Positions 58,498 to 64,000 of a DNA stretch of 64,000 nucleotides are shown piece by piece (within the stretch, counting starts at the first letter, position 1; each line of letters starts with the position of its first letter). The DNA is taken from assembly GCF_026341825.1 (NCBI RefSeq), contig NZ_JAPENY010000002.1, forward strand, positions 1 to 64,000, given 5' to 3'. Below the pieces are notes generated by a model that saw only the letters and a list, made by a program, of their open reading frames with translations, was not told where the DNA came from and ran no database searches. This DNA comes from Streptomyces sp. NBC_00620. GTDB taxonomy: Bacteria > Actinomycetota > Actinomycetes > Streptomycetales > Streptomycetaceae. The position numbers and the translations under genes were made by a program.

Positions 58498-59757
58498 CTA
58501 CGCCTCCTTGGAGAACAGCGTCCGGCCCCACCAGTCGTCCTTGTCCCGGACGCCCGGTGGGATCGCGAAGACCGCCGAACCCACGTGCTGGATGTACTCG
58601 TTGAGCGTGTCGATGGCCAGGTTGCGCTGCACCGGGATGAAGCCGGTGCGCACATCGCGCTGGTACGCGAGGAAGAACAGGCCCGCGTCGAGGCGGCCCA
58701 GGCCGTCCGTGCCGTCGGTGAAGGAGTAGCCGCGGCGCAGCAGCGTCGCCCCGTCGTTGGAGTCGGGGTGCGCGAGCCGTACGTGCGCGTCGGGCTTCAT
58801 CGCCTTCAGGAACGGCTCGTCGCGCTCCTTCGCCTTGCCGACGGGGGCGCCCTCACGCTTGTCGCGGCCGAAGATGTCCTCCTGCTCCTGGAGCGGAGTA
58901 CGGTCCCAGGTCTCGACGTTCATCCGGATGCGCCGGGCGACGAGGTACGAACCCCCGTTCATCCAGGCCGAGTTCTCGTCGACGTCCTTCTCGTCCACCC
59001 ACACGAACTTCTTCAGCCGGTCGGTCTCCGTCCCCGCGATGTTGCGGGTGCCGTCCTTGAAGCCCATGAGGTTGCGCGGGGTCTGCGCGTCCGGCGTCGT
59101 CGAGGAGGTCTTGCCGAAGCCCAGCTGGGACCAGCGCATCACGACCTTGCCGAAGCCGATCCGGGCCAGGTTGCGGATCGCGTGCACCGCGACCTGCGGG
59201 TCGTCCGCGCAGGCCTGGATGCACAGATCGCCGCCGCTGCGGTTCCTGTCCAGGTTGTCGCCCGCGAACTTGGGCAGGTCGACGAGGGCCTCCGGCCGTC
59301 GGCCCGCCAGGTCGAACTTCTCGAACAGGGAAGGCCCGAAGCCGATGGTGAGGGTCAGCCGCGAGGGCTTGAGGCCCAGCGCCTCACCGGTGTCGTCCGG
59401 CGGCGCCTCGGCCAGACCGCCGTACGCCCCCTCGCCGACCGCCTGCCCGGCGGTGACCCGCCGCGCCGCCTCGGTCCAGTCCTTCAGCAGCTGGACGAAC
59501 GCGGCGCGGTCGTCCGTCTTCACGTCGAACGCGGCGAAGTGCAGCCGGTCCTGCACCGGCGTCGCGATGCCCGCCTGGTTCGCTCCGTGGAAGGCGATCG
59601 CGGCGCCGGACTCGGCGGCCGCCGGATCCACATCATTGCCCGTACGGGTCATGGCCACCGCGCCACCGGCCGCGGCGGCACCGAGCGCGAGCCCGGCACC
59701 GCCCCAGCCGATCAGTGAACGCCGGGAGGGGGTGGAAGCGCTGGAGGTGTCCGTCAT
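58498..59757 (-). CDS. efeB: EfeB, Tat-exported DyP-type peroxidase/deferrochelatase
   Basis: A 419-aa haem peroxidase. The Tat signal SRRSLIGWGGAGLALGAAAA leads it out of the cell. The DyP motif GFKDGTRN holds the distal aspartate; GSYLVARRIRMNVETWDRTP and LFFLAYQRDVRTGFIPVQRN are family landmarks. EfeB oxidises Fe(II) for uptake by EfeU and can take iron from haem. It lies 13 bases after EfeO. Confidence 0.93.
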   Translation of the reverse strand: MTDTSSASTPSRRSLIGWGGAGLALGAAAAGGAVAMTRTGNDVDPAAAESGAAIAFHGANQAGIATPVQDRLHFAAFDVKTDDRAAFVQLLKDWTEAARRVTAGQAVGEGAYGGLAEAPPDDTGEALGLKPSRLTLTIGFGPSLFEKFDLAGRRPEALVDLPKFAGDNLDRNRSGGDLCIQACADDPQVAVHAIRNLARIGFGKVVMRWSQLGFGKTSSTTPDAQTPRNLMGFKDGTRNIAGTETDRLKKFVWVDEKDVDENSAWMNGGSYLVARRIRMNVETWDRTPLQEQEDIFGRDKREGAPVGKAKERDEPFLKAMKPDAHVRLAHPDSNDGATLLRRGYSFTDGTDGLGRLDAGLFFLAYQRDVRTGFIPVQRNLAIDTLNEYIQHVGSAVFAIPPGVRDKDDWWGRTLFSKEA

Positions 59758-59770
59758 GGTGGTCCCTCGT

Positions 59771-60925
59771 CTACTTCACGACAGCGGCGGCGAGCTTGGA
59801 CAGGGGCTCGGCGAGCGCGTTGACCGCGTCCGAGAGCTCCTTGCGGTCGGCGGCACCGACCTTGTCGTACGAGGTGAACTCGTAGGAGGTCTTGTCCTCG
59901 CGGTACTGGTCGAGCAGCGTGTTCAGCGCAGCGAACTGCTTGTCGAGTTCCTTCGTCAGCGCCGCGTCGTTCTCGGCGGCGACCGGCTTCAGGAGGGTGT
60001 ACGACTCCTCCGCGCCCTCGACATTGGCCTTGAAGTCGACCAGGTCGGTGTGCGAGTAGAACTCTTCCTCGCCGGTGACCTTGCCGGTGGCGACCTCGTC
60101 GAGGAGCTCCTTGGCGCCGTTGGCCATGGAGGTCGGGGTGATCTCGGCGGTGCCGACGCGCTTCTGCCAGTCGGTCAGGTCGGTGACCAGCTGGTCGGCG
60201 AGCTCGGAGTCGCGGTCGGTGAGCTTCTTGTCCTTCCAGAGCGAGCGCTCCAGACGGTGCCAGCCGGTCCAGTCCGTCTCCGGGTCCTGGCCCTCCTCCA
60301 GACCGTCCTCGCGGACGTCGACCTTCGGGTCGATGTCACCGAAGGCCTCGGCGACCGGCTCGGTGCGCTCCCAGCCGATGCGCGAGGGCGCGTACGCCGC
60401 CTTCGCGGCCTCCAGGTCGCCGGCCTTGACGGCGTCGGTGAAGACCTTGACCTTGGGCAGCGTCTCGTCGGCCTGCGCCTGCGCGTACTTGCGGTAGGCG
60501 GCGACGGCCTTGTCGAGCCGCGGGTCGCGCTTGGCGACCGTGCCGCCGGTGGCCTTGACGTCCTGGCGTATGCCGTCGCCCTTCATGCCGGGCTTGCAGG
60601 CGATCGTGTAGTCGCCGGCCTTCACCTCGGCGGTGACCGTCTGCTTGGTGCCCGGGCCGATGTTCTCGCGCTCGGTGACGATCCGGTCGTCCGGGAAGAG
60701 GAGGTACATCTCGGTCACCTTGGAGCCCTTGTTCTCCACGGCGATCTCGACGTGCCCGGCGGGGAACTCCTTCTTGGACACCTCGCACTTGGAGTCGGTG
60801 GCGGTCACTTCGATGAGGTTGTCACCGCTGGACGAGGCGTTGCTCTTCTCGGTGCAGCCCGTGACGGCGGTCAGGGCCGCCGCGGCGGCGACGGCGGTGG
60901 CGACGGAGAGTCGGACGGGGCGCAT
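59771..60925 (-). CDS. efeO: EfeO iron-binding lipoprotein (cupredoxin + M75 domain)
   Basis: A 384-aa lipoprotein (signal VATAVAAAAALTAVTGC). An N-terminal cupredoxin-like domain (EVTATDSKCEVSKKEFPAGH) is followed by the M75 imelysin-like domain, whose H-x-x-E iron motif is in TDWTGWHRLERSLW. It binds iron outside the membrane for EfeB and EfeU. The ATG used has TTGGAG seven bases upstream; an ATG 33 bases earlier is weaker. Two iron boxes precede it, so it should be repressed by iron through a DmdR/IdeR regulator. Confidence 0.92.
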   Translation of the reverse strand: MRPVRLSVATAVAAAAALTAVTGCTEKSNASSSGDNLIEVTATDSKCEVSKKEFPAGHVEIAVENKGSKVTEMYLLFPDDRIVTERENIGPGTKQTVTAEVKAGDYTIACKPGMKGDGIRQDVKATGGTVAKRDPRLDKAVAAYRKYAQAQADETLPKVKVFTDAVKAGDLEAAKAAYAPSRIGWERTEPVAEAFGDIDPKVDVREDGLEEGQDPETDWTGWHRLERSLWKDKKLTDRDSELADQLVTDLTDWQKRVGTAEITPTSMANGAKELLDEVATGKVTGEEEFYSHTDLVDFKANVEGAEESYTLLKPVAAENDAALTKELDKQFAALNTLLDQYREDKTSYEFTSYDKVGAADRKELSDAVNALAEPLSKLAAAVVK

Positions 60926-60973
60926 ACGGGCTCCAAGGCGAGGGCTCTGCGGGTTCACGGGGAGTGCATAGAT

Positions 60974-61012
60974 CCAGGTGAGGCCGACCTAACTTATCTG
61001 AGGCTTACCTGA
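60974..61012. promoter_or_regulatory. tandem iron boxes before efeO
   Basis: Two sites resemble the actinobacterial iron box TTAGGTTAGGCTAACCTAA. On the minus strand 60974-60992 matches 13 of 19 positions; on the plus strand 60994-61012 matches 14 of 19. They lie 50-90 bases upstream of the efeO start, over its likely promoter. Confidence 0.65.
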
Positions 61013-61143
61013 GTACTACCCGTCCGTCCAGTGATTCAGCTCTCATGGACGGTGTATGGGCTCGGCTTGATCACGGTGGCTCAATCCGCACCCCATGGAA
61101 CGGCAAAGAGCGGGTCAAAAGCCGCGGAATGTCAACCGGATTG

Positions 61144-62175
61144 TCAACTACCGTCCCCGTAGAGCTGCTTCACGATCGACCTCAGCACCTGGTCCGTGCG
61201 CGGCCCGTAGTTGAGGAGCACCCCGTCCTCGACCGACACGACCCGGCGCTCCATCCCGGCCGGAGTCTGCGCGACGCCGGGGATCTTGACGAGACCGTCG
61301 ATCCCGCCGACCGATTCGAGGCCCTTGGTCATCACGAGGATCGCGTCAGGGGCGGCCTGGGCCAGCGCCTCGGTGGTGATGGCCGTGAAGTCCTTCTCAA
61401 GACCCGACTCGGCGCCGGCGTCGACCGCTCCGGCCGCTTCGAGCAGCGAGGTGGCTCCCGACCCCTTGCCGCCGATGAGATACACCGAGGCCGAGCCGCG
61501 GAGGTAGAGGAAGGCGACGCGCGGATGCTCCTCGCGGGCCGGAATCTCCTTGCGTACCGCGGCGATCCGGTCCTCCGAGCGCTGGGTGAGCCGCTTCCCG
61601 TCGGCCGGTACGCCGAGGACGTCGGCCACCGTCTGGATGCGCGGGCCCACATCCTCCAGGCCCTGCGCCGGGTCGACGACGAGGACCGGGATGCCCGCGT
61701 CGCGGATCTGCTCCATGGCCTCGTCGGGCCCGGTCGTCGTCTCGGCGAGGACGAGGTCCGGCTTCAGCGAGAGCACGCTCTCCGCGGAGACGTCGTGGTT
61801 GCGGGTGACGACCGGCAGCTTCTCCGCCTGGTCGAAGGTGGCGGTGATGTCACGGGCGACGACCCGGTCGCCGAGCCCGAGCGTGAAGACGATCTCGCTG
61901 AGGCCGCCGGAGAGCGGGACGATCCGGTCGGCGGCCCGGACCGTCACCTTCTTCCCGTCGGACGAGCCCACGGTGACGGGGAGTTGGGGCTTCGCGGGGT
62001 CCGTGAGGGGTTCGAGGCGGTTGGCGGAGGTGGCGGTCTCCTTCGCGGTCTCCTTTGTGGACTCCGCGCTCTCGGCCGGGCCCCCGCAGCCGGTCGCGGC
62101 CGTCAGGAGGGCGAGCGTGGACAGTAGTGCGCCCGCCATTCGTGTGCGCCGACGGCGCACGGTCCCGTCCTTCAT
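61144..62175 (-). CDS. HmuT-like haemin ABC substrate-binding lipoprotein
   Basis: A 343-aa protein; lipobox signal AGALLSTLALLTAATGC, a Thr/Glu-rich linker, then the class III binding-protein fold: RIVPLSGGLSEIVFTLGLGD, VSAESVLSLKPDLVLAETTT and PAGMERRVVSVEDGVLLNYG. These match HmuT of corynebacterial haem uptake. The permease and ATPase are not on this side of the gene; they may lie elsewhere. Divergent from the HtaA gene across an iron box. Confidence 0.83.
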   Translation of the reverse strand: MKDGTVRRRRTRMAGALLSTLALLTAATGCGGPAESAESTKETAKETATSANRLEPLTDPAKPQLPVTVGSSDGKKVTVRAADRIVPLSGGLSEIVFTLGLGDRVVARDITATFDQAEKLPVVTRNHDVSAESVLSLKPDLVLAETTTGPDEAMEQIRDAGIPVLVVDPAQGLEDVGPRIQTVADVLGVPADGKRLTQRSEDRIAAVRKEIPAREEHPRVAFLYLRGSASVYLIGGKGSGATSLLEAAGAVDAGAESGLEKDFTAITTEALAQAAPDAILVMTKGLESVGGIDGLVKIPGVAQTPAGMERRVVSVEDGVLLNYGPRTDQVLRSIVKQLYGDGS

Positions 62176-62284
62176 CCTCGTCCATCCATCCTCTCGGTCT
62201 GCTTCCGGCTGCTCCTGGCTGCGTCCGGTCGCCGCCAGTTGCTTCCAGCCGCTCCGGCCTCTTCCGGCACCTGCCGGGCATAGC

Positions 62285-62303
62285 TTAGGTTAGCCTTACC
62301 TTT
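62285..62303. promoter_or_regulatory. iron box between the hmuT-like and htaA-like genes
   Basis: TTAGGTTAGCCTTACCTTT matches the iron-box consensus at 15 of 19 positions. It is placed to repress both divergent haem genes when iron is plentiful. Confidence 0.75.
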
Positions 62304-62350
62304 CTAGCCATGAGTGGCCGGTTACCGACTGCCGAACCCGGAGGACATCC

Positions 62351-63778
62351 ATGCCCGTGCGCCTGAGGGCCCCGATCACCGCGGTGTGCGTGGCCGCGCT
62401 CGGAGCTCTGCTGGGGGCACTGCTCCCCGCCACCGCCGCGCACGCCGCCGGCCGCAGCGTGCAGGGCGGGCGGCTCGACTGGGGCATCAAGTCCTCCTTC
62501 CAGAGCTATGTCACCGGGCCCATCGCCAAGGGGAGTTACTCCCTCACCGGCGGCGCGGCCACGGTCGGCAGCAGCCAGTTCCGCTTCCACTCCGCGACGG
62601 GCACGTACGACAGCGCCACGGGCGCCTTCTCCTCCTCCTTCTCCGGCGGGGTCCACTTCGTCGGGCACAAGGAGGACGACGGCACCTACCAGCTCGACCT
62701 CACGATCAGCCGCCCCACCGTCCGCATCTCCGGCGGCAGCGGCACCCTCTACGTCGACATCACCAGCAAGGCGAAGGGCACCGGGACGGTCACGACGTCC
62801 TCACAGGTGCCCTTCGCCTCCCTCTCCCTCGGCGGGATCGACATGAAGGGCGGCGGCAACTCCGTACAGCTCAACAGCCTTCCCGCCACGCTGACTTCAC
62901 AGGGCGCGCAGTCCTTCGCCGGGTACTACACGGCCGGGACCGCGCTCGACCCGGTGAGCCTGTCCGCGGACGTGCGGGCGGCGGCCACGCCGAAGGCGTC
63001 GAGCACGCCGACGCCCACGAAGTCCTCCGTGAAGAAGGAGACTTCGGGCGCGATCGCGAACGGCGCCGTCGACTGGGGCGTGCGCCGCACCTTCCGCGAG
63101 TACGTCACCGGGGACATCGCCCAGGGCAAGTGGACCCTGTCCTCGGGAGCCCAGGACGGCGGCGCGCTCTTCCGCTTCGCCGGCGGTGAGGGGACGTACA
63201 AGAAGGACGACTCCTCGCTGGAGGCGGAGTTCGAGGGCGCGGTGCGCTTCACCGGCGAACAGGGTCTCGACCTGAAGCTGAGCAGCGTCCGGGTGGCCGT
63301 CGAGGACGCCAAGGGCACGCTGTACGCCGATGTGACCAGCGAGGGCTTCACCGGCAAGAAGGTCGCGATCGTCACCTTCACGGCGAAGGACCTCACCCCG
63401 AAGGACGACCTCGTCGAGCTGACCGAGGCGCCCACGAAGCTCACCGCCAAGGGCGCGAAGGCCTTCGGCGGGATGTATCAGGCGGGCACCGAGATGGACC
63501 CCCTCTCGCTCGCCGTCGCCCTCACCGACGACGCGGCCCTGCCCGCGCTGCCCGACCTGGGCAGCTCGGCCACCGCGAGCGCGACCCCCTCGGCACCGGA
63601 GACGGCCGCCGAAGCCAAGACCGACACGACCGAGGCCGCCGCGGACACCTCCGACGGCGCACCGGTTCTTCCCATCGGCCTCGTGGCCGGCGCCCTGCTG
63701 GTGGCGGGCGCGGCCTACGCGATCGCCGTCCGCAGGCGCCGTGGCCGCCAGGCCCCCGCAGTCCCTGATGAGGGCTGA
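62351..63778 (+). CDS. HtaA-domain cell-surface haem-binding protein
   Basis: A 475-aa surface protein. After the signal peptide (VCVAALGALLGALLPATAAH) come two HtaA domains, about residues 35-195 (LDWGIKSSFQSYVTGPIAKG) and 232-385 (VDWGVRRTFREYVTGDIAQG); each carries the conserved Tyr and aromatic residues that bind haem. A Thr/Ala-rich linker and a C-terminal membrane helix with basic tail (GLVAGALLVAGAAYAIAVRR) anchor it. It captures haemin and passes it to HmuT. GGAGG precedes the ATG. Confidence 0.88.
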   Translation: MPVRLRAPITAVCVAALGALLGALLPATAAHAAGRSVQGGRLDWGIKSSFQSYVTGPIAKGSYSLTGGAATVGSSQFRFHSATGTYDSATGAFSSSFSGGVHFVGHKEDDGTYQLDLTISRPTVRISGGSGTLYVDITSKAKGTGTVTTSSQVPFASLSLGGIDMKGGGNSVQLNSLPATLTSQGAQSFAGYYTAGTALDPVSLSADVRAAATPKASSTPTPTKSSVKKETSGAIANGAVDWGVRRTFREYVTGDIAQGKWTLSSGAQDGGALFRFAGGEGTYKKDDSSLEAEFEGAVRFTGEQGLDLKLSSVRVAVEDAKGTLYADVTSEGFTGKKVAIVTFTAKDLTPKDDLVELTEAPTKLTAKGAKAFGGMYQAGTEMDPLSLAVALTDDAALPALPDLGSSATASATPSAPETAAEAKTDTTEAAADTSDGAPVLPIGLVAGALLVAGAAYAIAVRRRRGRQAPAVPDEG

Positions 63779-63833
63779 ACCCCATTACACCGTCCGCCAC
63801 TTGGCGGACCACCCATCGAGGAGAACCACCTTC

Positions 63834-64000
63834 ATGTCCGTCAGAGCCCGCCGCCCTCTCGCCCTCGCCGCAGCCGTCGCCACGGCCGCCGCGCTGGGTG
63901 CCACCGCGCTCGCCACCGCAGGCGCGACCACTGCCGCGGCCGCCGAAACCCCCCTCAGCGGCTACGAGTTGACGTGGGGCATCAAGCAGTCGTACCGCAC
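63834..64000 (+). CDS. second HtaA-domain protein, partial at window end
   Basis: The visible 55 codons give a signal peptide (PLALAAAVATAAALGATALA) and the beginning of an HtaA domain (YELTWGIKQSYRT). GGAG lies 11 bases before the ATG, and the gene follows the first htaA-like gene after 55 bases, so it is cotranscribed. It probably acts as the second haem carrier (HtaB/HtaC-like); the rest lies outside the window. Confidence 0.8.
   Translation, partial: MSVRARRPLALAAAVATAAALGATALATAGATTAAAAETPLSGYELTWGIKQSYR

Noticed and set aside
1..64000. tRNA, rRNA and riboswitch genes
   Set aside because: Reading both strands for TpsiC-arm patterns (GGTTCGAATC-like) and conserved riboswitch cores gave no supportable candidate.

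Overview
The window is Streptomyces-type actinobacterial DNA. It is very GC-rich with G/C at third codon positions, uses GTG/TTG starts with GTGA/ATGA stop-start overlaps, and has Tat signal peptides, rare TTA (bldA) codons and typical Streptomyces families (DUF397, DUF5753 regulators, DUF6243, replication-relaxation, HtaA). No rRNA or tRNA gene and no CRISPR array was seen.

Bases 1-19,200 are an accessory island. From the left: an IS5-type transposase with a small accessory gene, bracketed by a 15-bp inverted repeat; a complete IS5-family element inserted exactly at the stop codon of a phosphotransferase gene; a candidate RiPP operon on the minus strand (unknown protein, radical SAM/SPASM enzyme, 66-aa peptide, then the APH-type kinase); a WhiJ/AbaA-like developmental triad (DUF5753 regulator, DUF397, histidine-kinase-like ATPase with a TTA codon); a decayed prophage head-gene block whose holin-like gene is split by a 2.0-kb IS630-type unit carrying a DUF6368 passenger; a replication-relaxation gene with related repeats on both sides; a truncated DUF2397 gene, possibly the relic of a type III Wadjet system; a nuclease-helicase (DUF2075); an HD phosphohydrolase broken by a nonsense codon; and an AAA ATPase.

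Bases 19,716-29,908 form one plus-strand exopolysaccharide locus. It combines an Agd3-like secreted deacetylase (TTA codon in its signal peptide), a PelF-like glycosyltransferase, an 11-residue-repeat protein, a polytopic membrane protein, two sugar-nucleotide SDR enzymes, a nucleotidyltransferase, a spherulin-4-like hydrolase and a GH114 lipoprotein. This gene content parallels fungal galactosaminogalactan and bacterial Pel loci, so a partly deacetylated, galactosamine-rich polymer is the best guess.

Bases 29,950-40,672 look catabolic. Minus-strand genes encode two MFS transporters, a GlcG/HbpS-like protein, an FMN reductase, a fumarylacetoacetase-like hydrolase and a cupin. They are opposed by an SDR, a GntR/FCD regulator and a benzoylformate-decarboxylase-like ThDP enzyme, with matching palindromes at both control regions.

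Bases 40,686-57,657 are mostly ordinary chromosomal genes: MazG-like, DoxX, aldo/keto reductase, MacB-type ABC exporter, D,D-carboxypeptidase, PhoD, Gfo/Idh, Bcr/CflA, serine hydrolase, Rsm22, DUF6243/TetR pair, prim-pol-like protein and a lipoprotein. A 152-bp MITE-like element with perfect 27-bp inverted ends lies at 53.5 kb. The right end is an iron/heme region: efeO-efeB-efeU behind tandem iron boxes, then a HmuT-like lipoprotein divergent from two HtaA-domain genes across a third iron box. The last gene runs off the window.
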